A DNA stretch of 64,000 nucleotides from Mycetohabitans endofungorum (GTDB lineage Bacteria > Pseudomonadota > Gammaproteobacteria > Burkholderiales > Burkholderiaceae), in contig NZ_PRDW01000001.1 in NCBI RefSeq assembly GCF_002927045.1, positions 124,001 to 188,000 on the forward strand, written 5' to 3'. The stretch's first letter is position 1, and each line of letters begins with the position of its first letter. Of the stretch, positions 9,616 through 19,802 are shown one piece after another. The notes beneath the pieces were generated by a model. It did no database searches. It saw only the letters and a list, made by a program, of their open reading frames with translations, and was not told the origin of the DNA. A program made the translations under genes and the position numbers.

Positions 9616-10117
9616 TCAAGAACGATTGCAGTACAGCTGCGACAACGCATTATCCGACTGTTTACAGTCGAATGTCGTACTGTTACCACTGCTATGTGGA
9701 TCTTGTCGTAACCGATGCTAAAGGCGAGTAATAAACGGTCGCAAAGACGACATACAGCACTATGAGCCAACCGAGTTGCGGAGCAGCATCGCAACCACAA
9801 CAAAGAATGCCAATACGCCGAACATGATTGGCACTCGCCAGACGTAACAGCATTCCCGGAAGTTCATCGCATCGCCCTAAGCATCGAATCACCGCCGCAT
9901 CATGACGTCAATGACAATCATTCGCGATGTTGATCGACGGTCCGACCGCTTCTAACCGGCTCGCAAGGACAGTTTTTGCCTATCGCATGGCCAAATCATG
10001 TGGTCGAAAGTCGCTAGGCTGATGGGGGTTGGAGGGGCCGGTTTGCTTGCACAAGTCGAGTTACAAGCATTCAACTTTCTTTGAAACCCTTTTAAATCAA
10101 GGATTTGACAGTGATGT
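9616..10117. other. Interval with degraded sequence and a possible tiny membrane ORF
   Basis: No full gene is visible. On the minus strand an ATG at 9867 opens a 35-residue frame (to 9760) starting MNFRECCYVWRVPIMFGVLA, a single hydrophobic segment. The next frame continues with another hydrophobic stretch (LIVLYVVFATVYY), as if a small two-helix membrane protein had been frameshifted. The rest, up to the tRNA-Ser 3' end, shows nothing I can support. Confidence 0.3.
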
Positions 10118-10205
<88 letters not shown>

Positions 10206-10342
10206 CAGAACGCAATATTGTAGCCGATTTGCGCGCGTGCTGAAAATGGGCCGGCAGGAGACTGCGCGCGCCCACCCCGACTGGCTGCTACGAGATCGTG
10301 CGCATGCCGTTTCATGCAACCAAGACGAGCATGCGCGCCGGT

Positions 10343-11623
10343 TCACGCGTCATCCTTCAGGAACAATGCCTGCAGGTCGTTCAGGAAACGCTGGCCGAGC
10401 GACGTCGGCGCGATACCCGCATGATCACGGCGGATCAAGCCACGGCGTTCGGCTTGCGCAAGAGCGGGCTCGACCGATGTCATCGTCATCCCGGTCCGCT
10501 CGATGAACCGATGCACCGGGAAGCCTTCGGTGAGCCGCAGCGCATTGAGCATGAATTCGAACGGTAGGTCACGCGCACTGACTTCGTGCTGTTCCTGGAT
10601 CGGTACGCCCGCGGCAGTCTGCGCCAGATAGGTGGCGGGGTGTTTGTAGCGCATCTGTCGCACGATCCGTTCCGGAAAAGACAGTTTCGAATGTGCGCCT
10701 GCGCCGATGCCCAGATAGTCGCCGAATTGCCAGTAGTTCAGGTTGTGCCGGCTTTGCCGGTGCGCTTTAGCGTACGCTGACACTTCGTAGCGGTGGTAGC
10801 CGGCTTCACGCGTGCGCGCATGGATCCACTCCTGCATGTCGGCCGATGTGTCATCGTCGGGCAGCGCAGGGGGATACTTGTGGAAATAGGTGTTCGGCTC
10901 CAGCGTGAGGTGGTACAGCGACAAATGGGGCGGTGCGAATGACAGCGCAGTCTCCACGTCCGCCTGACATTGCGCCAGTGTCTGGCCCGGCAGCGCAAAC
11001 ATCAAGTCCAGATTGAAGTTGTCGAAACTCGAGCGCGCGATCTCTACCGCGCGGCGGGCCTGCGCTGCGTCGTGAATGCGGCCCAGTGCTTGCAGGTGAG
11101 CGTCGTTGAAGCTCTGGATGCCGATCGAGAGCCGGTTGACGCCGCTGCTGCGAAAGCTCGCGAACTTGGCGGCTTCGAACGTGCCGGGATTTGCCTCGAG
11201 CGTGATTTCCGCATCTGCGTCCAGTGGCAGCAACGCGCGTAGGTCTGACAACAGCCGGTCAATCGCCTGTGCCGACAGCAGGCTCGGTGTCCCGCCGCCG
11301 ATGAACACGGTATGGACCGGCCGTCCCCAGATCAACGGCAACGCCGCTTCTAGGTCGGCGCGTAGCGCGTCCAGATACTCGGTTTCAGGAAACTGCGCGT
11401 CGTTTGGATCGCGTGTGAACGCGTGCGAATTGAAGTCGCAATACGGGCACTTGCGCACGCACCATGGAAAATGCACATACAGGGACAGCGGCGGCAGTGC
11501 GGTGAGCCGGATGCGTCCCGGTGCAATGAACGCGGACACCGCGCCGCCCGATCCCGGCGCGTCGGTGTGCGCGAGCGGTGAGGGACGTGCGGGTGCGTGT
11601 CCCGCGATGGGATGATTCATCAT
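10343..11623 (-). CDS. hemW: Radical SAM heme chaperone HemW
   Basis: HemW is a radical SAM protein of the HemN-like group, now regarded as a heme-trafficking chaperone rather than a coproporphyrinogen oxidase. The 426-residue sequence shows the cluster motif WCVRKCPYCDFNSHA (three Cys, with the extra Cys found in HemN proteins but not always in HemW absent here) near residue 55, the SAM-binding GGGTPSLL near residue 112, and the C-terminal HemN domain. A 35-residue N-terminal extension is rich in Pro, Ala and Gly. The start ATG overlaps the rdgB stop by 4 bp, so translation is coupled in the order rph-rdgB-hemW. Confidence 0.93.
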   Translation of the reverse strand: MMNHPIAGHAPARPSPLAHTDAPGSGGAVSAFIAPGRIRLTALPPLSLYVHFPWCVRKCPYCDFNSHAFTRDPNDAQFPETEYLDALRADLEAALPLIWGRPVHTVFIGGGTPSLLSAQAIDRLLSDLRALLPLDADAEITLEANPGTFEAAKFASFRSSGVNRLSIGIQSFNDAHLQALGRIHDAAQARRAVEIARSSFDNFNLDLMFALPGQTLAQCQADVETALSFAPPHLSLYHLTLEPNTYFHKYPPALPDDDTSADMQEWIHARTREAGYHRYEVSAYAKAHRQSRHNLNYWQFGDYLGIGAGAHSKLSFPERIVRQMRYKHPATYLAQTAAGVPIQEQHEVSARDLPFEFMLNALRLTEGFPVHRFIERTGMTMTSVEPALAQAERRGLIRRDHAGIAPTSLGQRFLNDLQALFLKDDA

Positions 11624-12237
11624 GCGTTCTTCAATCGACGGATCAACTCTGCCAACGCCAGCGCGCGATGACTATGGGCGTTCTTCACTTCCGGCTGCAA
11701 CTGGGCGGCGCTTGCCTGCAGCGCAGGGACATAGAACAGCGGGTCGTAGCCGAAACCGTGCCCGCCACGGGCCTCGGTGAGGATTTCGCCGTGCCAGCGA
11801 CCGTCGGCGATCAACGGCTCGGGATCGTCGACATGGCGCACCAGCACTAGCACGCAATAATAGTAGGCGCGCCGGTCGGCGTGCGCGCGCAACATGTCGA
11901 GCAGGCGCGTGTTGTTGGCCGCATCGGATTTCTCGCCACCGGCTAATTGCGCATAGCGGGCTGAATAGACGCCTGGGGCGCCGCCTAGCGCATGCACGCA
12001 TAACCCCGAATCATCGGCGAGCGCGGGCAAGCCGGTGACGCGTGCCGCGTGGCGCGCTTTTTCCAGTGCGTTCTCGATGAACGTCGGATGGGGCTCGGGC
12101 GCTTCGCCCACGCACAATGCGTGCTGCGGCACGAGATCGATGCCAAGCGCGTTCAGCGCAGAAAATTCGCGCAGCTTGCCAGGGTTGTTCGACGCCAGCA
12201 CGATGCGCGACTGCGCAGATCCGAGATGGCCGTTCAT
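11620..12237 (-). CDS. rdgB: dITP/XTP pyrophosphatase RdgB
   Basis: RdgB (205 residues) is the house-cleaning nucleotidase that hydrolyses dITP, ITP and XTP to monophosphates and keeps deaminated purines out of DNA and RNA. Signature segments are [16 protein letters not shown] near the N terminus, [20 protein letters not shown] near residue 70 and [12 protein letters not shown] near residue 155. The ATG at 12237 overlaps the rph stop in ATGA; a longer open frame upstream is only the antisense of rph. It also overlaps hemW by 4 bp, giving a tightly coupled three-gene operon. Confidence 0.96.
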   Translation of the reverse strand: MNGHLGSAQSRIVLASNNPGKLREFSALNALGIDLVPQHALCVGEAPEPHPTFIENALEKARHAARVTGLPALADDSGLCVHALGGAPGVYSARYAQLAGGEKSDAANNTRLLDMLRAHADRRAYYYCVLVLVRHVDDPEPLIADGRWHGEILTEARGGHGFGYDPLFYVPALQASAAQLQPEVKNAHSHRALALAELIRRLKNA

Positions 12238-12965
12238 GACTGCAGCGCCTTTTTTTGCAGCTCGATTAGTCGCATGATGCCGGACTCGGCGAGATCGAGC
12301 AGTGCGTTCATCTCGTCGCGGCTGAACGGTTCGCCTTCGGCCGTGCCCTGCACCTCGACGAAGCGGCCGGCCCCGGTCATCACCACATTCATGTCGGTGT
12401 CGCAACGTGAGTCTTCTGCGTAGTCCAGATCGAGCACCGGCGTCGCGCCGTGGATGCCGACCGATACCGCCGCGACGTGGTCGAGGATCGGCGTCGCGGT
12501 GAGCTTGCCGTGCGCCAGCAGCGTACTCACCGCATCGTGTGCGGCGATGAATGCGCCAGTGATGCTCGCACAACGTGTGCCGCCGTCGGCCTGAATCACG
12601 TCACAGTCGATATGCAGCGTGCGCGGGCCCAATTTCTCCAAGTCAAACACCGCGCGCAGCGCACGACCGATGAGCCGCTGGATTTCCTGCGTGCGGCCGG
12701 TCTGCTTGCCACGCGCCGCCTCGCGATCGCTGCGCGTGTGCGTCGCGCGCGGCAGCATGCCGTACTCGGCGGTGAGCCAGCCGCGCCCACGATCGCGCAG
12801 GAATTCGGGCACTTTCTCCAGCACGCTGGCGGTGCAGATCACTTTTGTGTCGCCGCATTCGATCAACACGGAACCTTCGGCATGCTTCGTATAGTGGCGC
12901 GTGATGCACACGTCTCGCAGTGCGTCGGCGGCGCGGCCGCTGGGCCGCGGAGTCGGGACTTTCAT
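12234..12965 (-). CDS. rph: Ribonuclease PH
   Basis: RNase PH (243 residues) is a phosphorolytic 3'-5' exoribonuclease that trims tRNA precursors and other RNAs. Family motifs are visible: [18 protein letters not shown] near residue 33, [18 protein letters not shown] near residue 67, [20 protein letters not shown] with the conserved arginines, and [19 protein letters not shown] near residue 122. The ATG at 12965 gives the family length. It is the first gene of the rph-rdgB-hemW unit and is divergent from yicC across 190 bp. Confidence 0.97.
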   Translation of the reverse strand: MKVPTPRPSGRAADALRDVCITRHYTKHAEGSVLIECGDTKVICTASVLEKVPEFLRDRGRGWLTAEYGMLPRATHTRSDREAARGKQTGRTQEIQRLIGRALRAVFDLEKLGPRTLHIDCDVIQADGGTRCASITGAFIAAHDAVSTLLAHGKLTATPILDHVAAVSVGIHGATPVLDLDYAEDSRCDTDMNVVMTGAGRFVEVQGTAEGEPFSRDEMNALLDLAESGIMRLIELQKKALQS

Positions 12966-13155
12966 ATTGGAACGGTCGGAAAGTGGATGCGGTTGGAGGT
13001 CAGCTGCGCCGACCCGAAACCCGCATCTTAGCGCTAAACGCGGATTGCCCTCGGTGGCCCGATGCGTTCCATCGATGCTGGCCGCCGTTGCCGGGGGCAG
13101 GTAGGCGTTCAGTGCGATAATTGTCTTTTTACCAGAACTTTTCGCGAGGCGCACA

Positions 13156-14097
13156 ATGATCTACAGCATGACGGGCTATGCGAGCGTGACGCGGGAACTG
13201 GTCGTCGACGGCGCCTCCGAGGTCGGCGGCACTACCCATACTGCCAGCGTATCGGTCGAGTTGCGCACCGTGAATTCGCGGTTTCTCGACATCAATTTTC
13301 GCATGCCTGAAGAGGTGCGCACGTGCGAGCCGACGTTGCGCGAAATGCTGATGAACCGCCTTTCGCGAGGCAAGGTCGACATCCGTATCAACGTGCAACG
13401 CAGCGAGCAGGCGGCGCTGGCCGGCTTGCTCAATCGCGACGCGTTGCTGCAACTGGCGGCGCTGGAGCGCTCCGTGCTGGATGTGTTTCCCGGCGCGGGT
13501 GGCCTGCGCACCAGTGAAATCCTGCGTTGGCCCGGCGTGATCGCCGATAGCGGCCTGTCGGCCGCGTTGCTGCGCGACGCGGTGCTGGCATGCGGTAAGC
13601 AGGCTGTGGACGAGCTGGTCAACGTGCGTGGCCGCGAGGGGGCGCAACTGGCCACGATGCTGCTGGCCAACGTGGCCGAGATGGAGGCGATTGTCACCCG
13701 TATTACGCCATTGGTGCCCGAGCTGGTCGCGCGTCATCAGCAAAAGATTGTCGAGCGGTTGCAAGTAGCACTCGGTGTGGCGGTGTTGGATGGCTCACCA
13801 CAACTCGTCTCGCATGAGGAAATCGCTGAACGGATCCGCCAAGAGGTGACGATGTACGGCATCCGTATTGACATTGCCGAGGAGCTGTCGCGGCTGAGTG
13901 CGCATTTGGCCGAGACTCGCCATGTGATTGAAAAGGGCGGCCGGGTTGGCAAGCGGCTCGATTTCATGATGCAGGAACTGAACCGGGAAGCGAACACGCT
14001 GGGGTCCAAGGCCGCGGCGAAAGAACTGGCCGACGCGTCGATGACGCTGAAGCTGCTAATCGAGCAGATGCGCGAGCAGGTTCAGAATTTGGAATAG
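13156..14097 (+). CDS. YicC family endoribonuclease
   Basis: This 313-residue protein is a YicC/YloC family member. E. coli YicC is an RNase implicated in small-RNA turnover. The N terminus [15 protein letters not shown] and the segment [20 protein letters not shown] are the family signature. The C terminus contains the second conserved block, [20 protein letters not shown] followed by [14 protein letters not shown]. It reads divergently from rph and is followed after 9 bp by gmk, an arrangement common in proteobacteria, so the two are probably co-transcribed. Confidence 0.93.
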   Translation: MIYSMTGYASVTRELVVDGASEVGGTTHTASVSVELRTVNSRFLDINFRMPEEVRTCEPTLREMLMNRLSRGKVDIRINVQRSEQAALAGLLNRDALLQLAALERSVLDVFPGAGGLRTSEILRWPGVIADSGLSAALLRDAVLACGKQAVDELVNVRGREGAQLATMLLANVAEMEAIVTRITPLVPELVARHQQKIVERLQVALGVAVLDGSPQLVSHEEIAERIRQEVTMYGIRIDIAEELSRLSAHLAETRHVIEKGGRVGKRLDFMMQELNREANTLGSKAAAKELADASMTLKLLIEQMREQVQNLE

Positions 14098-14106
14098 TCT
14101 GACACG

Positions 14107-14769
14107 ATGACGAACAATCGCAATCCCTACGCCGGAGAATATCCCGGTAACCTGTTCATGGTGGTCGCACCATCCGGTGCGGGTAAGTCGACGCTGGTCA
14201 ACGCGCTATTGGCGTGCGACCCGTCGATCCGGCTGTCGGTGTCGTACACTACCCGGCCGCCGCGGCCGAACGAGACAAACGGTGTTCAGTATCATTTCAT
14301 CCCGGCGTCCGACTTCCTCGAGCGCCATGCCCAGGGTGAATTCCTCGAGAGTGCCGAAGTCCATGGCAACTACTATGGCACGTCGCGCGTGTGGATCGAA
14401 GAGCAGATGAAGCGTGGCGTAGATGTGCTGCTCGAAATCGATTGGCAGGGCGCGCAGCAGGTGCGCAAGCAGTTCCGAAACGCGGTCGGCATCTTTATTC
14501 TGCCGCCGTCGCTCGATGCGCTCGAGGAGCGTCTGCGCAAGCGTGGGCAGGACGAGCCGAACGTGATTGTGCGCCGGCTGCTGGCCGCCGGCAGCGAGAT
14601 CTCGCATGCGCCCGAATTCGAATACGTGTTGATCAATGAGAATTTCGATCGTGCGTTGACCGAAATGCAGACCGTGGTCGCCGCGACACGGCTGCGTTTC
14701 GCATCGCAGCGTGCACGCCACGAGAAGCTGTTCGTCGAGTTGGGCATTCACTCATCGCAGGCGGATTGA
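14107..14769 (+). CDS. gmk: Guanylate kinase
   Basis: Guanylate kinase (220 residues) converts GMP to GDP with ATP, essential for GTP and for (p)ppGpp precursors. The P-loop APSGAGKST is near residue 22, the GMP-binding [20 protein letters not shown] lies around residues 44-65, and [15 protein letters not shown] is near residue 110. The length is slightly above the family mean because of a short N-terminal extension ([15 protein letters not shown]). It sits between yicC and rpoZ-spoT, the usual proteobacterial stringent-response neighbourhood. Confidence 0.97.
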   Translation: MTNNRNPYAGEYPGNLFMVVAPSGAGKSTLVNALLACDPSIRLSVSYTTRPPRPNETNGVQYHFIPASDFLERHAQGEFLESAEVHGNYYGTSRVWIEEQMKRGVDVLLEIDWQGAQQVRKQFRNAVGIFILPPSLDALEERLRKRGQDEPNVIVRRLLAAGSEISHAPEFEYVLINENFDRALTEMQTVVAATRLRFASQRARHEKLFVELGIHSSQAD

Positions 14770-14815
14770 TCGCGCGGTGAGTTAAAATAGATTTATAGCA
14801 ACAAGGAATTCCAAT

Positions 14816-15019
14816 ATGGCTCGCATTACCGTCGAAGACTGCCTGGAACATATCACGAACCGCTTCGAGCTTGCGCTTGCGGCGACGTATCGTGCGCGCC
14901 AACTCGCGCAGGGCCACACACCAAAGATCGAAAGCAAGGATAAGCCGACGGTACTCGCGCTGCGCGAGATTGCCGAAGGAAAGGTTGGCATCGAGATGTT
15001 GAAGAAAGTGCCGGTCTGA
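14816..15019 (+). CDS. rpoZ: RNA polymerase omega subunit
   Basis: The 67-residue omega subunit helps fold beta-prime and forms part of a ppGpp-binding site on RNA polymerase. The sequence [20 protein letters not shown] and the following [20 protein letters not shown] are diagnostic. An AAGGAA ribosome site lies just upstream. A TTAAAAT element about 35 bp before the start may be a promoter -10 box for rpoZ-spoT. spoT follows after 50 bp, as in most proteobacteria. Confidence 0.97.
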   Translation: MARITVEDCLEHITNRFELALAATYRARQLAQGHTPKIESKDKPTVLALREIAEGKVGIEMLKKVPV

Positions 15020-15069
15020 CCGGCACACCCGCCATGTGACGACACTGCGCAACAGATCTGGAGGCGCAA

Positions 15070-17538
15070 ATGAGTTCCAATCCATCGCACGCCTCCACGT
15101 TGTCGTCCGCAGCGCGCGCTACTGACGAGGCCGCGTCGCATCGCCCGCAGGCCGGGGCGAAACACCCGTCCACGTCACCGGCCGGCGCGCATGCGTCGGA
15201 CGGCGCTGGCAAGGCGACCAGAACGTCGCCTGCACGCGCGTACATCGATGCAGTGCTCGAACAATCGTTTCGGCACTTGTTTGGTCCGACCGCCACGCCC
15301 GAGCAGCCACGCAAGCACGAAGTCGTATCGATCGCGAAGCTGACCGAAGAGTTGGGCTCGTACATGACACCAGCCGAGATCAAGGAGATCAAGGCCGCGT
15401 TTCACTTCAGCGACGAGGCCCACCTGGGCCAATATCGGCAAAGCGGCGAGCCGTACATCACGCACCCGGTGGCGGTGGCCGAGATCTGCGCCGGCTGGAA
15501 GCTGGACTCGCAGTCGATCATGGCCGCGCTGCTGCACGACGTGATGGAAGACCAGGGCGTCACGAAGACGGAACTGGCTGAGCGTTTCGGTCCGAAGGTG
15601 GCTGAGCTGGTCGACGGGCTGTCCAAGTTGGACAAGATGGAATTCCGCAACCGCGAGGAGGCGCAGGCGGAAAATTTCCGTAAGATGTTGCTTGCGATGG
15701 CGCGGGACGTGCGCGTCATCCTGATCAAGCTTGCCGACCGGCGGCACAATATGCGCACACTCGGTGCGGTGCCGCCTGAAAAACGTCGGCGGGTGGCGCG
15801 CGAGACGATCGATATTTATGCACCGATTGCGCATCGGCTTGGCCTCAACAACACGTATCGTGAGCTACAGGAGCTGAGTTTCGCGAATTTCAATCCGCGC
15901 CGGTATGCAACCCTTGAGAAGGCCGTCAAGGCGGCGCGCGGCAACCGGCGAGAAGTGGTTGGCAAGATCCTCGAGGCGGTGCAGCGTTCGCTGGCCGACG
16001 CGAAGATCGATGCTGACGTGACCGGGCGTGAAAAAACGATTTACAGCATCTATCGAAAGATGCGCGACAAGCAGTTGTCGTTTTCGCAGGTGCTCGACGT
16101 GTACGGTTTTCGCGTGGTCGTTGACACGCCGATGGAATGCTATATGACGGTCGGCGTATTGCATTCGTTGTACAAGCCGGTGCCGGGCAAGTTCAAGGAC
16201 TACATTGCGATTCCAAAGGTCAACGGATACCAGTCACTGCATACCACGCTGGTCGGCCCATTCGGCACGCCCATCGAGTTCCAAATCCGCACGCTGAAGA
16301 TGCATGAGATCGCCGAGGCGGGCGTTGCGGCACATTGGATGTACAAGAACGGCAGCGCGGATCTGAACGACGTGCAAAAGCGGGCGCACCAGTGGCTCAA
16401 GTCGTTGCTCGACATTCAGAGCGAGGCAGGCGACTCCAGCGAGTTCCTTGAGCACGTGAAGATCGACCTGTTTCCAGACGCGGTCTACGTGTTCACGCCC
16501 AAATCGAAGATCATGGCGCTGCCGCGTGGCGCGACTGCGCTGGACTTCGCGTATTCAGTGCATAGCGATCTAGGTAACCAGTGCGTTGCCGTCAAGATCA
16601 ACAACGAGTTGTTGCCGTTGCGCACCGAGCTTAAGAGTGGCGATATCGTCGAGGTCATCACGGCGCCGTACTCGAAGCCGAACCCTGCTTGGCTGGGGTT
16701 TGTCCGGACCGGCAAGGCGCGTTCGGCGATTCGCCATTACCTGAAGACGATGCGCTTGAACGAGTCGGTGCAACTCGGTGAGCGGCTCGTGGAACAGGTG
16801 CTCAAGGCGTACGGGTTGTCACTTGCCGAAGTTACGCCGGAGATCTGGGACAAGATCGCGCACTCGACCGGCAATAAGTCGCAGCAAGAAGTATTCGCCG
16901 ATATCGGGTTGGGACGTCGCATTGCAGCGGTGCTCGCCAAGCGGATCGAATTGTTGCTTAGCGGCCGTGACGGGGACTCCGACGAGCACCCGCGCCCCGA
17001 TGCGCCGGCTCATGCCAGCGGTGGACCGCCGGTATTGATTACCGGGACGGAGGGGATGGCGGTGCAACTGTCGCCCTGCTGTCGGCCGATTCCCGGCGAT
17101 GACATCATGGGCTACATTGGAATGGGCCTCGGCATGTCGATCCATACGACCGATTGCCGTGTCGCACAGCGTATCCATCGGCGCGATCCCGGTCGCTGGA
17201 TCGATGTCGCGTGGGCGCCGCAGCCGGGACGTTTGTTCGATGTAGCGGTCAAGGTGCTAGTTAAGAACACGCGCGGCGTTTTTGCACGCGTGGCCGCCGA
17301 TATCACGGCCGCTGATGCGAATATCGTGCACGTGGCGATGGATGAGGATCTGGCCCAAGAATCGATGGCGCTGCGCTTTCTAATCCAGGTCAGTGACCGG
17401 GTCCATTTGGCGAATGTGATCCGGCGTACCCGGACCAATCCTGATGTGATCCGGATTGGCCGTGAGCGGGCGTCCGATGACGGCCACCATCGGCACGACG
17501 GTGGAATGCGCATCGAGCGTGACCGCGGTGACTATTGA
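15070..17538 (+). CDS. spoT: Bifunctional (p)ppGpp synthetase/hydrolase (SpoT/RelA type)
   Basis: This 822-residue enzyme makes and degrades (p)ppGpp. After a low-complexity N terminus of about 90 residues come the hydrolase HD domain (AALLHDVMEDQG with the metal-binding HD near residue 158, and IKLADRRHNMRTLG near residue 220), the synthetase domain (GKFKDYIAIPKVNGYQSLHT near residue 375, IEFQIRT), a TGS domain (VYVFTPKSKIMALPRGATAL) and a C-terminal ACT domain. An intact HD motif means the hydrolase should be active, which separates it from RelA. It directly follows rpoZ. The extended Ser/Ala/Thr-rich N terminus is longer than usual for the family; a downstream start is conceivable, but the ATG at 15070 has a GGAGG ribosome site. 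Confidence 0.96.
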   Translation: MSSNPSHASTLSSAARATDEAASHRPQAGAKHPSTSPAGAHASDGAGKATRTSPARAYIDAVLEQSFRHLFGPTATPEQPRKHEVVSIAKLTEELGSYMTPAEIKEIKAAFHFSDEAHLGQYRQSGEPYITHPVAVAEICAGWKLDSQSIMAALLHDVMEDQGVTKTELAERFGPKVAELVDGLSKLDKMEFRNREEAQAENFRKMLLAMARDVRVILIKLADRRHNMRTLGAVPPEKRRRVARETIDIYAPIAHRLGLNNTYRELQELSFANFNPRRYATLEKAVKAARGNRREVVGKILEAVQRSLADAKIDADVTGREKTIYSIYRKMRDKQLSFSQVLDVYGFRVVVDTPMECYMTVGVLHSLYKPVPGKFKDYIAIPKVNGYQSLHTTLVGPFGTPIEFQIRTLKMHEIAEAGVAAHWMYKNGSADLNDVQKRAHQWLKSLLDIQSEAGDSSEFLEHVKIDLFPDAVYVFTPKSKIMALPRGATALDFAYSVHSDLGNQCVAVKINNELLPLRTELKSGDIVEVITAPYSKPNPAWLGFVRTGKARSAIRHYLKTMRLNESVQLGERLVEQVLKAYGLSLAEVTPEIWDKIAHSTGNKSQQEVFADIGLGRRIAAVLAKRIELLLSGRDGDSDEHPRPDAPAHASGGPPVLITGTEGMAVQLSPCCRPIPGDDIMGYIGMGLGMSIHTTDCRVAQRIHRRDPGRWIDVAWAPQPGRLFDVAVKVLVKNTRGVFARVAADITAADANIVHVAMDEDLAQESMALRFLIQVSDRVHLANVIRRTRTNPDVIRIGRERASDDGHHRHDGGMRIERDRGDY

Positions 17539-17658
17539 CGCGTAACGGGAGTTCGTACGGCCCCGGCTGTTCGCGGCATACTGCCAGTGCTACGGGTTGC
17601 CGCTGGACCGCTGGACGGCTTCTCGTGCGGTGCGATATCCGTCCGTGTTACACAAAGC

Positions 17659-17689
17659 AAAAAGGCCTTCCGGTTGGAAGGCCTTTTTT
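17659..17689. terminator. Bidirectional intrinsic terminator between spoT and tRNA-Arg
   Basis: A long stem AAGGCCTTCC/GGAAGGCCTT with a GGTT loop is flanked by A-runs on the left and T-runs on the right. It can therefore end both the rightward spoT transcript and the leftward tRNA-Arg transcript. Confidence 0.92.
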
Positions 17690-17696
17690 AAAGAAG

Positions 17697-17773
17697 TGGC
17701 GCGGCTGGCAGGATTCGAACCCACGACCCCTTGGTTCGTAGCCAAGTACTCTATCCAACTGAGCTACAGCCGC
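17697..17773 (-). tRNA. tRNA-Arg (anticodon ACG)
   Basis: On the minus strand the acceptor stem GCGGCTG pairs with CAGCCGC, followed by G and an encoded CCA. The anticodon loop CTACGAA gives ACG, which is read as ICG after modification. An extended -10 (TTGC-TATAAT, 17787-17792 on the plus strand as attata) lies about 14 bp upstream. Confidence 0.97.
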
Positions 17774-17934
17774 GCGAAGAAGTGAAATTATAGCAACTTC
17801 TTTGAAGATGTGAAGCCCCTGGCGCGATTTTTTTGCATGCCGGTGATGAGCAGACGCCGGATGCCGGCCATCAAGCGTTTGCCCGTTCGTATAATAGTCA
17901 AAAGGACATTCCATAGTTTCAGTCGATTCGCACA

Positions 17935-18495
17935 ATGAACAAGGCATTTGTGAAGGAAAGCGATGATTCGGCGCAAGACGACGACCTGCCGCAACCGGAA
18001 ATGCCGACTGGCGCAAAAAACTATATGACGCCAGAGGGTTACCGCCGCCTGAAGGACGAGTTGCTGCAATTGATCGACGTCGAGCGGCCCGAGGTCGTGC
18101 GCACGGTATCGTGGGCCGCGTCGAACGGCGACCGGTCCGAAAACGGCGACTATATTTATGGCAAGCGGCGTTTGCGCGAGATCGACCGGCGCATCCGTTT
18201 CCTGACCAAGCGGCTCGACTTAGCCGAGGTCGTCGACAGCAGTCGGCAGGAAAACACTGACCAGGTGTTCTTTGGCGCAACAGTCCACTATGCAACATCC
18301 GACGGCGCCGAGAACCAGATCACCATTGTGGGCGTCGACGAGGTGGACCTGGACCGGGGGCGAGTCAGCTGGATCTCGCCGATTGCGCGGGCGTTGTTGA
18401 AAGCGCGGATCGGGGACACCGTGTCCCTACACACGCCAGGCGGGATTGAGCAAATTGATGTCCTCGACGTGCAATATCCAGCCGCCTCGCACTGA
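17935..18495 (+). CDS. greB: Transcription elongation factor GreB
   Basis: GreB (186 residues) enters the secondary channel of backtracked RNA polymerase and stimulates transcript cleavage. The N-terminal coiled coil carries the tip motif SNGDRSENGDYIYGKRRLRE with the catalytic acidic pair, and GreB-type basic residues follow (IDRRIRFLTKRL). The C-terminal domain holds the FKBP-like fold (VDEVDLDRGRVSWISPIARA). A 25-residue acidic N-terminal extension precedes the usual start at NYMTPEGYRRLKDEL. A TATAAT at 17890-17895 is probably its -10 box. It is monocistronic. Confidence 0.95.
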   Translation: MNKAFVKESDDSAQDDDLPQPEMPTGAKNYMTPEGYRRLKDELLQLIDVERPEVVRTVSWAASNGDRSENGDYIYGKRRLREIDRRIRFLTKRLDLAEVVDSSRQENTDQVFFGATVHYATSDGAENQITIVGVDEVDLDRGRVSWISPIARALLKARIGDTVSLHTPGGIEQIDVLDVQYPAASH

Positions 18496-18585
18496 GTGCG
18501 TGTGGGTGTGCTGCACGTGGGCTGCTGTCACGAGCGCTCACGGGCTGCTGTCATGACAGCGCTTGCGGCAGAGTGATAGATAGTA

Positions 18586-18610
18586 AAAAAGGCGCCCGAA
18601 GGCGCCTTTT
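18586..18610 (-). terminator. Intrinsic terminator of the porin gene
   Basis: The stem AAAAGGCGCC/GGCGCCTTTT with a 4-nt loop is followed by T-residues on the minus strand (six A on the plus strand). It lies 44 bp after the porin stop and can also serve greB, since T-residues lie on the right side too. Confidence 0.88.
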
Positions 18611-18653
18611 GGGCTGGTGCACAGGACGACTGGCGTCCTGTCTGCTTTTAAGC

Positions 18654-19802
18654 TTAGAAGCGGTGACGCAGGCCAGCGGTCACAGCGACTTGCTTGTCGA
18701 ACGACGACGGAGCCAGGCCGTTGATGTTCGCGGTGAAGCCGGTCTTGCTTTCGACAACCTTTTGGTACTCACCCTGCAGGTACACGTCGGTACGCTTGGA
18801 CAGCGCATACGCGGTTTGCAGGCTAAATTGATGCCACTTCGGCGATTCGCCGTTGAGCTTGCCGTCGGTGTACGTGTACGCACCCGCGACGCTCAATGCC
18901 GGCGTCAGGTTGTAGCGGCCGTTGACTTCATAGTTGTTGAAGCGCACGTCGCTGCTGGCAACCCCTTCAAATGAGTCCGACGAGTTTGCAACACCGAATA
19001 GGTTGTTCAACTTCGTTTGCGTGAACACAAAGCCTGCCGTTGCCGGGCCGAACGCGTAGTTCAAGCCTGCGCCCCATGTGCGTTGGCGACCGACAAGACC
19101 TGTGATGCCATCCGATACTGCGCCCGCCTTGTTGAAAGACGCCAACGACAGATCACCAGCGTTCGGTGTGCTGTTGTTCAGCTGTAGGTACGCGGCAGCC
19201 ACGTTCAACGGACCGTAGTTATACGATGCGCCGACGCTGTATGCGCGGTTGTTCGCAAAGTTGCCCGCCTGGTTCGAGAAGCCGTACAACGCGCCAAACT
19301 TGAAGCCGTCGAAGTTCGGGCTTTGATATTTCACCGAATTGTTGACGCGGAACGAGTTGTCCAGGTTGTCGTTGTCGAACGGGTGCGCGAACTGCGTGCC
19401 GCCGTATTGCGTGCCAGTCAGTGCCAGCGGGCCGAGGTAGTCAACGACGGAATCATATTGACGGCCGAGCGTGACGGCGCCGTACTGGTCCGACGCGAGA
19501 CCGACAAAGGCTTGGCGGCCGAACAGGCGGCCTCCTTGGCTTGCCCCGCCATTGCCAATGTTGAAACCATTTTCCAGCGTGAAGATCGCCTTCAAGCCAC
19601 CACCGAGGTCTTCAGCGCCACGCAGGCCCCAACGGCTGCCGTTTACCGAGCCGCTGGTTTCCTGCCAGTTCGAGCGACCGTCTTGGCTGTTCGTGTACGT
19701 GATGCCGGCGTCGATCAAGCCATACAGCGTCACGCTGCTCTGCGCGTGGGCAGCCGTCGTGAACATGCCCGACAGGGCTGCAACCATGAGCGTCTTTTTC
19801 AT
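18654..19802 (-). CDS. Gram-negative general porin (Burkholderia Opc/OmpC type)
   Basis: This 382-residue outer-membrane trimeric porin forms a 16-stranded barrel for passive uptake of small solutes. The signal peptide is MKKTLMVAALSGMFTTAAHA, cleaved before QSSVTLYGLIDAGI, which is the first strand. The L3/PEFGG-like region and repeated aromatic strands follow, and the C terminus ends GLRHRF with the assembly-signal Phe. I use the ATG at 19802, with GGAG 9 bp upstream, not the longer in-frame start, because the signal peptide begins there. It is convergent with greB and has its own terminator. Confidence 0.95.
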   Translation of the reverse strand: MKKTLMVAALSGMFTTAAHAQSSVTLYGLIDAGITYTNSQDGRSNWQETSGSVNGSRWGLRGAEDLGGGLKAIFTLENGFNIGNGGASQGGRLFGRQAFVGLASDQYGAVTLGRQYDSVVDYLGPLALTGTQYGGTQFAHPFDNDNLDNSFRVNNSVKYQSPNFDGFKFGALYGFSNQAGNFANNRAYSVGASYNYGPLNVAAAYLQLNNSTPNAGDLSLASFNKAGAVSDGITGLVGRQRTWGAGLNYAFGPATAGFVFTQTKLNNLFGVANSSDSFEGVASSDVRFNNYEVNGRYNLTPALSVAGAYTYTDGKLNGESPKWHQFSLQTAYALSKRTDVYLQGEYQKVVESKTGFTANINGLAPSSFDKQVAVTAGLRHRF

